NCBI GenBank assembly: GCA_911728435.2
Contig: OU452198.1
Coordinates: forward strand, 45,103,902 to 45,167,901
Direction of reading: 5' to 3'
DNA length: 64,000 nt
Origin: Apoderus coryli
Lineage: Eukaryota > Arthropoda > Insecta > Coleoptera > Attelabidae
In this document: piece by piece, positions 50,217 to 62,200 of the stretch
Layout of the letters: each line of letters opens with the position of its first letter
Numbering within the stretch: position 1 is the first letter of the stretch
Made by a program: the position numbers and the translations under genes
The notes under the pieces: model-generated
The model's input: only the letters and a program-made list of their open reading frames with translations
The model's database searches: none
Told to the model about the DNA's origin: nothing

Positions 50217-53200
50217 GTAAGTTACCTGCACATTATGTTTAGAATCTCATATTTACTAAATTAATTAATGACTTATAAATAACTGAAGATGGCTTTAGCT
50301 AAAACGAAGAAATGTGTATTAATCTAAGCAAATCAATTTGGTGCTGCAAGTGAATACTAGAATAAGGTACTCTATCCCTATCTAAAGGTCAATGACCTCC
50401 TATGTCGGCAAAAATTCCAACATTGTTGTCCTATATTCAACTATAGTGACCAAACCCTGTATAGTAATTTCTTAAGTGTATTACGTAAGAAACTGTCATT
50501 ATTCGTAAATGACGAGAAATGAAAATGCGTCTAATGCACAATATAATCTTGTTATTCCAAAATCAACCATACATGTTTCGAGAGTAGATACTCTCATCAT
50601 CAGTGGTATTAATGAGGTGAATAGAAAGCTAACAGGGCATGGGTTCTTATTAATTATTAAAATCTGAAATAGTTACAACACAATTAGTAAGGTATCGGTC
50701 AAATCAACATCCCTATTTAATTGACTTACCACATTGTGGAAAAAAAACTTTTCTATGGAAGATTAAAACATAACTAAACTGTCATTGACAGAACTTTAAA
50801 GAATCAAATAAAATTATATATGATTTTGGTACTAAGACCATGAATTGTACAAATTTGCGATAGACTTTCAAAGATCCCAGACTGTATACAAAAAAATGTT
50901 AACAAAATACTGTAAATATACTCGGAATTTTTTATTATTCTGACTTTTTTAACAGAATAATCCTGTAAAAAAACTCGGAATATTTTATTATCATCCTGAC
51001 ATTTGTAACAGAATTCTGTAAAAAACTTGGGATTTTTAACGTTCTGACTTTCTGTGAAAAAATTCGATATTCTTTATCATTCTGACTTTTTTAAAAGAAT
51101 TCTTTAAACAAATTCGGAATTTTTTTATCACTCTGGCTTTTTTAACAGAATTCTGCAAAAAAAACTCGAAATTTGTTATCAATCTGATTTTTTAACATAA
51201 TTCTGTAAAAAAAACGGGATTTTTAACGTTCTGACCTTTGATTTCTGTGCAAAAATTCGTAATTTTTTTTATCGTTCTGACTTCTTCGGAATTTTTTAAC
51301 AGAATGCTGTAAAAAATCGGGATTTTTAACGTTCTGACTTGATTTCTGTGAAAAAATTCGTAATTTATTTATCATTCTGCCTTCTTCGGAATTTTTTAAC
51401 AGAATGTTGTAAAAATCGGGATTTTTAACGTTCTTACTTTTGATTTCTGTGAAAAAATTCGTAATTTATTTATCATTCTGACTTCTTCGGAATTTTTTAA
51501 CAGAATGCTATAAAAAAACTCAGAATTTTTTATCATTCTGATTTTTTAACATAATTCTGTAAAAAATCGGAATTTTTAACGTTTTGATCTTTGATTTCTG
51601 TGCAAAAATTCGTAATTTTTTTTATCGTTCTGACTTCTTCGGAATTTTTTAACAGAATGCTGTAAAAAATCGGGATTTTTAACGTTCTGACTTGATTTCT
51701 GTGAAAAAATTCGTAATTTATTTATCATTCTGACTTCTTCGGAATTTTTTAACAGAATGCTGTAAAAAAACTCGAAATTTTTTATCATTGTGATTTTTTT
51801 AACATAATTCTGTAAAAAATCGGGATTTTTAACGTTCTGACTTTTGATTTCTGTGAAAAAATTCGTAATTTATTTATCATTCTGACTTATTCGGAATTTT
51901 TTAACAGAATGCTGTAAAAAAACTCGAAATTTTTTATCATTCTGATTTTTTAACATAATTCTGTAAAAAATCGGGATTTTTAACGTTCTGACCTTTGATT
52001 TCTGTGCAAAAATTCGTAATTTTTTTTATCGTTCTGACTTCCTCGGAATTTTTTAACAGAATGCTGTAAAAAAACTCGAAATTTTTTATCATTCTGATTT
52101 TTTAACATAATTCTGTAAAAAATCGGGATTTTTAACGTTCTGACCTTTGATTTCTGTGCAAAAATTCGTAATTTTTTTTATCGTTCTGACTTCTTCGGAA
52201 TTTTTTAACAGAATGCTGTAAAAAAAACTCGGAATTTTTTATCATTCCGACTTTTTTAACAGAATCCTGTAAAAAACTCGGGATTTTTAACGTTCTGAGT
52301 TTTGTAACAGAATTCTGTAAAAAAAACTCGGAATTTTTTATAATTAAGTATAACTTTTGTAAAAGAATTCTGCAAAAAAAATCGGAATTTTTTTATCATT
52401 CTGGCTTTTTCCCAATGTTATGAATTCCTACTTATTTTCAAATAATTTAAGAAAAGCACATACAAATTCAAAGATTATTAATTTAAAAGGTGTAAATCAT
52501 ATAAAAACCAGCAAACATTGGATAATTAATAACTAAAGCGGTCCTTTTATTATGTTGTCGTTTAATTTGCAACAATTTCGTCGAATTGGTAATTTGGAAG
52601 CAAAAATTGTACAAATTTACAATAGACATCCAAGACTGTATTAAAAAAATGTTAACAAAATACTGTAAATATACTCGGAATTTTTAATCATTCTGACTTT
52701 TTTAACAGAATTCTGTAAAAAAACTCGGAATTTTTTATCATTGTGGCTTTTTTAACAGAATTATGTAAAAAAACCGGATTTTTTTTATCATTCTGGCTTT
52801 TTTAACAGAATTCTGCAAAAAAAAAACTCGAAATTTGTTATCATTCTGATTTTTTAACATAATTCTGTAAAAAATCGGGATTTTTAACGTCATGACCTTT
52901 GATTTCTGTGCAAAAATTCGTAATTTTTTTTTCATTCTGTATTTTTTAAAAGAATTCCGTAGAGAACTCGGAATTTTTTATCATTTTGACTTTTTTAATA
53001 GATTTCTATAAAAAAATTGGTAATTTTTTATCATTCTGATTTTTTTTAAAGAATTCTGTAAAGAAATTCGGAATTTTGTAAATTTTTTATCATTCTGGCT
53101 TTTTTAACATAATTCTGTTAAAAATCGAAATTTTTTAACAGAATGCTGTAAAAAAAAGTCAAATTTTTTTATCATTCTGGCTTTTTTAACATAATTCTGT

Positions 53201-56200
53201 AAAAAATCGGTATTTTTAACGTTCCGACTTTTGATTTCTGTGAAAAAAATCGTAATTTTTTTATCAATCTGACTTCTTTGGAATTTTTTAACAGAATCCT
53301 GTAAAAAGCTCGGGATTTTTGATGTTCTGACTTTTGTAACAGATTTCTGTGAAAAAATTCGTAATTTTTTATCATTCTGATTTTTTTAAAAGAATTCTGT
53401 AAAGAAATTCGGAATTTTTTTATCATTCTGGCTTTTTGCCCATGTCGAAACCACATGTTATGACTTCCGACTTTTTTACAGAATTCTGAATTCAAAACAT
53501 GTGGGTTGAACATGGATTGGACCAGTAATTTCCCCTCTGATGGATGAGAAAGTCCCGATGCAAAAACTCGGATATTTTTATCATTCTGACTTTTTTAACA
53601 GAATTCTGTAAAAAAGTCAGAATTTTTCATCGTTCTGACATTTTTCACAGATTTCTGTAAAAAAATTCGGAATTTTTTAACATTCTGACTTTTGTAACAG
53701 AATTCTATAAAAAAATCGGAATTTTTTATTATTCTGCCGTTTTTAACAGATTTCTGTAAAAAAATTCGGAATTTTTTAACATTCTGACTTTTGTAACAGA
53801 ATTCTATAAAAAAATCGGAATTTTTTATTATTCTGCCGTTTATAACAGATTTCTGTAAAAAAATTCGAAATTTTTTATCATTATGACTTTTTTAACAGAA
53901 TTCTGTAAAAAATATTGGAATTTTGTATCATTCTGACTTTTTTAACAGAATTCTATGAAAAAATCGAAGTTTTTTAACAGAATGCTGTAAAAAAAAACTC
54001 GGATTTTTTTAACATTCTGACTTTTTTAACAGAATTCTGTAAAAAATATTGGAAATTTGTATCATTCTGATTTTTTTATCAGAATTCTGTTAAAAATCGA
54101 AATTTTTTAACAGAATGCTGTAAAAAAAAGTCAAAGTTTTTTATCATTCTGGCTTTTTTAACATAATTCTGTAAAAAATCGGTATTTTTAACGTTCTGAC
54201 TTTTGATTTCTGTGAAAAAAATCGTAATTTTTTTATCAATCTGACTTCTTTGGAATTTTTTAACAGAATCCTGTAAAAAGCTCGGGATTTTTTATGTTCT
54301 GACTTTTGTAACAGATTTCTGTGAAAAAATTCGTAATTTTTTATCATTCTGATTTTTTTAAAAGAATTCTGTAAAGAAATTTGGAATTTTTTTATCATTC
54401 TGGCTTTTTGCCCATGTTGAAACCACATGTTATGAATTCCGATTTTTTTTACAGAATTCTGAATTCAAAACATGTGGGTTGAACATGGATTGGACCAGTA
54501 ATTTCCCCTCTGATGGATTGAATGAGAAAGTCCCGATGCAAAAACTCGGATATTTTTATCATTCTGACTTTTTTAACAGAATTCTGTAAAAAAGTCGGAA
54601 TTTTCCATTGTTCTGACATTTTTGACAGGATTCTGTAAAAAAATCGGAATTTTTTATCATTCTGCCGTTTTTAACAGATTTCTGTAAAAAAATTCGGAAT
54701 TTTTTAACATTCTGACTTTTGTAACAGAATTCTATAAAAAAATCGGAATTTTTTATTATTCTGCCGTTTTTAACAGATTTCTGTAAAAAAATTCGAAATT
54801 TTTTATCATTATGACTTTTTTAACAGAATTCTGTAAAAAATATTGGAATTTTGTATCATTCTGACTTTTTTAACAGAATTCTATGAAAAAATCGAAGTTT
54901 TTTAACAGAATGCTGTAAAAAAAACTCGGATTTTTTTAACATTCTGACTTTTTTAACAGAATTCTGTAAAAAATATTGGAAATTTGTATCATTCTGATTT
55001 TTTTATCAGAATTCTGTTAAAAATCGAAATTTTTTAACAGAATGCTGTAAAAAAAAGTCAAAGTTTTTTATCATTCTGGCTTTTTTAACATAATTCTGTA
55101 AAAAATCGGTATTTTTAACGTTCTGACTTTTGATTTCTGTGAAAAAAATCGTAATTTTTTTATCAATCTGACTTCTTTGGAATTTTTTAACAGAATCCTG
55201 TAAAAAGCTCGGGATTTTTTATGTTCTGACTTTTGTAACAGATTTCTGTGAAAAAATTCGTAATTTTTTATCATTCTGATTTTTTTAAAAGAATTCTGTA
55301 AAGAAATTTGGAATTTTTTTATCATTCTGGCTTTTTGCCCATGTTGAAACCACATGTTATGAATTCCGATTTTTTTTACAGAATTCTGAATTCAAAACAT
55401 GTGGGTTGAACATGGATTGGACCAGTAATTTCCCCTCTGATGGATTGAATGAGAAAGTCCCGATGCAAAAACTCGGATATTTTTATCATTCTGACTTTTT
55501 TAACAGAATTCTGTAAAAAAGTCGGAATTTTCCATTGTTCTGACATTTTTGACAGGATTCTGTAAAAAAATCGGAATTTTTTATCATTCTGCCGTTTTTA
55601 ACAGATTTCTGTAAAAAAATTCGGAATTTTTTAACATTCTGACTTTTGTAACAGAATTCTATAAAAAAATCGGAATTTTTTATTATTCTGCCGTTTTTAA
55701 CAGATTTCTGTAAAAAAATTCGAAATTTTTTATCATTATGACTTTTTTAACAGAATTCTGTAAAAAATATTGGAATTTTGTATCATTCTGACTTTTTTAA
55801 CAGAATTCTATGAAAAAATTCGAAATTTTTTAACATTCTGACTTTTTTAACAGAATTCTGTAAAAAATATTGGAATTTTTTATCATTCTGATTTTTTTAA
55901 CAGAATTCTGTTAAAAATCGAAATTTTTTAACAGAATGCTGTAAAAAAAGTCAAATTTTTTTATCATTCTGGCTTTTTTAACATAATTCTGTCAAAAATC
56001 GGTATTTTTAACGTTCTGACTTTTGATTTCTGTGAAAAAAATCGTAATTTTTTTATCAATCTGACTTCTTTGGAATTTTTTAACAGAATCCTGTAAAAAG
56101 CTCGGGATTTTTGATGTTCTGACTTTTGTAACAGATTTCTGTGAAAAAATTCGTAATTTTTTATCATTCTGATTTTTTTAAAAGAATTCTGTAAAGAAAT

Positions 56201-59200
56201 TTGGAATTTTTTTATCATTCTGGCTTTTTGCCCATGTTGAAACCACATGTTATGAATTCCGATTTTTTTTACAGAATTCTGAATTCAAAACATGTGGGTT
56301 GAACATGGATTGGACCAGTAATTTCCCCTCTGATGGATTGAATGAGAAAGTCCCGATGCAAAAACTCGGATATTTTTATCATTCTGACTTTTTTAACAGA
56401 ATTCTGTAAAAAAGTCGGAATTTTCCATTGTTCTGACTTTTTTGACAGGATTCTGTAAAAAAATCGGAATATTTTATCGTTCTGCCTTTTTTAACAGATT
56501 TCTGTAAAAAAATTCGAATTTTTTAACATTCTGACTTTTGTAACAGAATTCTGTAAAAAAATTGGAATTTTTTATCATTATGACTTTTTTAACAGAATTC
56601 TGTAAAAAAACTCGGACTTTTTATCATTTTGACTTTTTTAACCGAATTCTGTAAAATTGGCGATTTCGAAGAAAAATTGTACAAATTTACGATAGACCTT
56701 CACAGATCCCAGACTATACAAAAAAATGTTAACAATTAATTATCGCTATAATAAAAAAACGTTATTTTTAAATAAGAACATAAAAAAATAATCTTCATTT
56801 ATTGGATATTATGCGTTAGGGTCGCAACCTGCGACACTGAACTGAACACTCTTATCATTGTAAATGTTATTATGATATTCCCTCAAAAAAAATAAATAAA
56901 ATAACTTTCCATTAACTTCTATCTCATCGTGTTAGAGTTGTTTACATCAACAAGACTTACCATATTTATGCGTATACGTCAATCTTTGAAAAAATAAGAA
57001 ATTATCATAAATAATATTTGTCGCTGCAGTTTAGATGTTATTTATTTATTCAAATTGTTTGATTTAGTTAGTTTTATTCAAATAACTAATTAGTTGGTAC
57101 GATTTGATTGTGGCTTGATTGAGAAGTGAACATGAGACAAATGAAGATGTTCAGTGACCAGACTGTTTGTCAAGAGTTTTTCAACAAATTTGGTAACGTA
57201 CCTAATTGTCTTTCTACTTACGTCAATTTTAAAACTTGTTTTTTTTTATTTTTACAAAATCTGGGAGGATTTTTTTTATTTTTTTTCCGAACAAACTATT
57301 CTATTCAGTTCAATAATAATGCAATATGGTTTGGAAAGGTGATGAAAATCACTGTCCACGCATTTTTTGTTTCACGTTTGGGAACAAAAAGAAGTCGAAT
57401 TTCCCTTATCAAACGAGGACATTACAATTTTTATGAAAAACCGTGTGCCTATATGAAACTGAAACATAAATTGAAAAAACTATCGTTTCCCAAATAAGCA
57501 AACAACAATTTTTTCACAGAAATCAAAAGTCAGAACGTTAAAAATCCCGAACATAACAATGATAACAAATTTCGAGTTTTTTTTTGCAGAATTCTGTTAA
57601 AAAAGCCAGAATGATAAAAAAATTCCGAGTTTTTTTACACCATTCTTATAAAAAATTCCGAAAAAGTCAGAATGATAAAAAATTCCGAGTTTTTTTCACA
57701 GAATTCTGTTAAAAAAGTCAGAATGATAAAGAATTCCGACCTCCGCAACGTGACTTTCTCATGTTCACATGTTTTGAATTCAGAATTCTGTAAACAAAAG
57801 TCGGAATTCATAATATGTGGGTTCAACATGGGCAAAAAACCAGAATGATAAAAAAATTCCGAATTTCTTTACAGAATTCTTTTAAAACAATCAGAATGAT
57901 AAAAAATTACGAATTTTTTTTACAGAAATCTGTTCTAAAAGTCAGAACGTTAAAAATCCCGAGTTTTTTTACAGAATTCTGTTAAAAAAGTCAAAGTAAT
58001 AAAAAATTCCGACTTCTCTAAGGAATTATTTTAAAAAAATTACGAATTTTTGCACAGAAATCAAATGTCAGAACGTTAAAAATCCCGATTTTTTACAGAA
58101 TTATGTTAAAAAATCAGAATGATAACAAATTTCGAGATTTTTTTTGCAGAATTCTGTTAAAAAAGCCAGAATGATAAAAAATTCCGAGTTTTTTACAGCA
58201 TTCTGTTAAAAAAGTCAGAATGATAAAAAAAAATACGAATTTTTGCACAGAAAACAAAGGTCAGAACGTTAAAAATCCCGATTTTTTACAGAAGTCTGTT
58301 AAAAAAGTAAAAATGATACAAAAATTCCCAATTTTTTTTACAGAATTTTGTTACAAAACTTAGATCGATAAACAATTCCGAGGTTTTTTTCAGAATTCTG
58401 ATTAAAAAGTCAGAATATAAATTCTGACTTTTACAGAATTCTGTAGAAAAACTCAGAATGCTCAAAAAATTCCGCATTTTTTACACGTTATGAATTCAAA
58501 ATTCTGTAAAAATTTCGTAATTTTTAATCATTCTGACTTTTTTTAACAGAATGCTGTAAAATAGTTCGGAATTCAGGCTTTTTACCCATGTTGAACCGAC
58601 ATGTTATGATTTCAGAATTCTGTAAAAAAAAAATACGAATTTTTGCACAGAAATCAAAGGTCAGAACGTTAAAAATCCCGATTTTTTACAGAATTATGTT
58701 AAAAAAATCAGAATGATAAAAAATTTCTAGTATTTTTTTGCAGAATTCTGTTAAAAAAGCCAGAATGATAAAAAATTCCGAAAAAGTCAGAATGATAAAA
58801 AAATTCCGACCTCCGCAACGTGACTTTCTCATGTGCACATGTTTTGAATTTAGAATTCTGTAAAAAAAGTCGGAATTCATAACATGTGGGTTCAACATGG
58901 GTAAAAAGCCAGAATGATAAAAAAATTCCGAATTTCTTTATAGAATTCTTTTAAAAAAATCAGAATGATACGAATTTTTTTACAGAAATCTGTTACAAAA
59001 GTTAGAACGTTAAAAATCCCGAGTTTTTTACAGAATTCTGTTAAAAAAGTCAAAATAATAAAAAATTCCGAGTTCTCACGGAATTCTTTTAAAAAAGTCA
59101 GAATGATAAAAAAAATTACGAAATTTTGCACAGAAATCAAAGGTCATTACGTTAAAAATCCCGATTTTTTACAGAAGTCTGTTAAAAAAGTAAAAATGAT

Positions 59201-62200
59201 ACAAAAATTCCCAATTTTTTTTACAGAATTTTGTTACAAAACTCAGATCGTTAAACAATTCCGAGGTTTTTTACAGAATTCTGATTAAAAAGTCAGAATA
59301 TAAATTCTGACTTTTACTTCTGTGAATTCTGAAGAAAAACTCGGAATGTTAAAAAAATTCCGACTTTTTTACACGTTGAATTCAAAATTCTGTAAAAATT
59401 TCATAATTTTTAAACATTCTGACTTTTTTTAACAAAATTCTGTAAAAAAACGGAATTTTTTATTATTCTGACTTTTTTAACAGAATGCTGTAAAATAATG
59501 AAATTTTTTAACATTCCGAGTTTTTCTAGAGAATTCTGTAAAATTTCCTAAATTGAAAAATTCAGAGTTTGGAATTTTTTAACGTTCTGACTTTTGTAAC
59601 AGAATTCTGTAAAAAAACTGGGAATTTTTTTATCATTTAGGTGTTTTACAGAATTCTGATTAAAAAGTCAGAATATAAATTCAGAATAGAATATAAATTC
59701 TGACTTTTACAGAATTCTATAGAAAAATTCGGAATGCTCGAAAAATTCCGACTTTTTTACACGTTATGAATTCAAAATTCTGTAAAAATTTCGTAATTTT
59801 TAATCATTGTGACTTTTGTTAACAAAATTCTGTAAAAAACGGAATTTTTTTATCATTCAAGCTTTTTACCCATGTTGAACCGACATATTATGATTTCAGA
59901 ATTCTGTAAAAAAGTCGAAATTTTTTTAGCATTCCAAGTTTTTCTACAGAATTCTGTAAAAGAAGTCAGTATTGAAAAATTCCCAGTTCGGACGTTTTTA
60001 ACAGAATTCTGTAAAAAATTGAGAATTTTTTATCATTCTGACTTTTTTATCAGATTTCTGTAATAAAATTCGGAATTTTTTATCATTCTGACATTTTTAA
60101 CAGAATTCTGAAATTTTTTAGCATTCCGAGTTTTTCTACAGAATTCTGTAAAAATTTATGGATTGAAAAATTCGGAGTTTGGAATTTTTTAACGTTCTGA
60201 CTTTTGTAAAAGAATTCTGTAAAAAAATTGAGAATTTTTTTATCATTCTGACTTTTTTAACAGATTTCTGTAAAAAAAATAAGAATTTTTTTATCATTCA
60301 GGCATTTTACCCATGTTGAAGCCACATGTTATGAATTCTGTAAAAAAGTCGGAATTTTTTTAGCATTCCGAGTTTTTCTACAGAATTCTGTAAAAAACCT
60401 CGGATTTGTTTAACGTTCTGAGTTTTGTAACAGAATTCTGTAAAAAAATGTTTTTTTTTCAGAATTCTGTAAAAAAAGTCAGAATTGAAAAATTCCTAGT
60501 TTTTTTTTTCAAAATTCTGTAACAAACTCGAAATACTAAAAAAATTCGGACTTTTTTTTGGACAGTGAATTCATAACATGTGGATTGAACATAGATTGGA
60601 CCAGCAATTTACCCTCTGATGGATTGAAAGAGAAAGCCCCGTTGCATAGCCCGCTCGTTCCCCCGATCTTAACCCCATGATTTTTTTCTTCGGGGGTATT
60701 TTGTTTCTTCTAGAAACTAAATGAAGATTTTTATCATACATGCAATATGACTATTTCTATTACCTATTGAATAACCATCGCACGTGAAACATTCCTCTTC
60801 AGAAAACTATACAATTTTCCCGAAATCAGGTTCGTTGCGACTCAAAAACTATTGGCAAAAATTCTGTTTAAATTCTGATACAAAATTCCGATTTTTTTTA
60901 CAGAAGAAACTACATACATTGTTCAAAAATTATAAACAAAAATTGCAAGAGCAGGGATCGAACTCACAACCTTCCGATTACAAAGTCCACACGTTACTCG
61001 CTAGCCTACTCTCGGTACACATTTGCTATTCGAATTACCACGAGCACATATATTTATTTTCTCCAAGTGTGCGTTAAACTGTAAAGTAATATTTATGCAT
61101 TCTACGTATCCTCCTATGCCATTAGCGCTACTTCTATAGGAAACGGAAAAATGCGTCTCGTTACGCTAATGAAAATAATGTTGCTTAGCACTTGAAGTCC
61201 TTTACTATTCATTTGTAGCATTATATTATTAGTAAATGCTTGTTTTTTGTTGCAGATATACGCAAGGAAGAAGTATTAGCAATTAAAAATAGATTTCCAA
61301 ACAAAATACCTGTAAGTATACTGAAATAATTTGATTTTATAAAAAAAAAAATATTAATAGGATCTAGTTTTTGTCGATTCCGTAAGATAATTTGCGATTT
61401 GTTGATACAGAATGGTCAAAACAATTATATTCAAAGTCTTTGAGGATGTTCAACCATTGACATTACAATCTTCTTTCATATCGACACATACCACTCTAAT
61501 AACGTCTGTCTAATACTTAACCTAAGTGACAACTGACTTAAGACACCTTTCATAAACTACATAATGCTGCTCTCTATACTTGAGTTGTACAACTATTCTC
61601 CGAACATAAGCCTAACATAAAAGAAGAAGAGTTGGCAAGAATGACATTTGACAATACACATACAAATATATTTTTAGCGGCAAATTCAAATGATTAAATT
61701 TACTACTACACAAAGAGAACCCATAATATGTTGTATGTGGGACTTTTGTTAGAAACACAGAAAACTCTGACAAATTAGAAACTCTATTTACACCAAGAAG
61801 ACTTTAATAACAAGTTTTAAAGTCATGTTTCGTTAAAATTGTAGCTTGACCCTATTAAGGTTGTTCTTTAGTATTTTTAGTTTATGTTTTGAGATACTGT
61901 GAATTATTTATTGTCTTTTAGGTGATAGTCCAAAGGTTCTACAAAGAAACAAATCTGCCTCAACTAGATAAATCCAAATTTTTGGTACCAAAAGATATTA
62001 CATTGTCACAACTGCAAATAATTATAAGGTAAGCTATCATATACGGCAAACCATTTGCCAAAACGTGTGGTGTTGTGCCTTTTTTATACTATTGCCTGAA
62101 GTTCCGTACCCCCAAAGAAAGAAGTTCAGTGGCGTTAAAACTGGAGATCTTAAGATCTTAGCAGCCACTCTCTTGGGCACCTCTTCTTCCAATCAATACG

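Larger units (their letters stand above)
50880..60560. repeat. Satellite-like array, about 9.7 kb, built on an ACAGAATTCTGT palindromic monomer
   Basis: The basic unit (about 45-60 bp) is TTTTTTAACAGAATTCTGTAAAAAA plus a variable stretch like CTCGGAATTTTTTATCATTCTGAC. It is repeated well over a hundred times with point changes. The frames of about 94 codons at 53172-53513, 54144-54428, 55071-55355 and 55964-56248 are the same repeat translated, not genes. Copies run in one orientation to about 56650, and mainly the reverse at 57520-58480 and 58620-59300, with forward copies at 58490-58600 and 59390-60540. It lies wholly within LC3-like intron 1. Confidence 0.93.

Noticed and set aside
53172..56248. 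Four near-identical reading frames of 94-113 codons on the minus strand, looking like a tandem gene family
   Set aside because: They are translations of the satellite unit, low in complexity (repeated FYRILLKN, KKLRFFSQKS), with no start context or codon bias. Identity follows the repeat, not selection on protein.
57126..57497. 123-codon plus-strand frame in the satellite island
   Set aside because: Phe/Leu-rich from T-runs, no known domain, no splice or expression evidence visible.
50880..60560. Regularly spaced repeats resembling a CRISPR array
   Set aside because: Spacers are themselves repetitive, orientation flips, the setting is a eukaryotic intron, and no cas genes exist.
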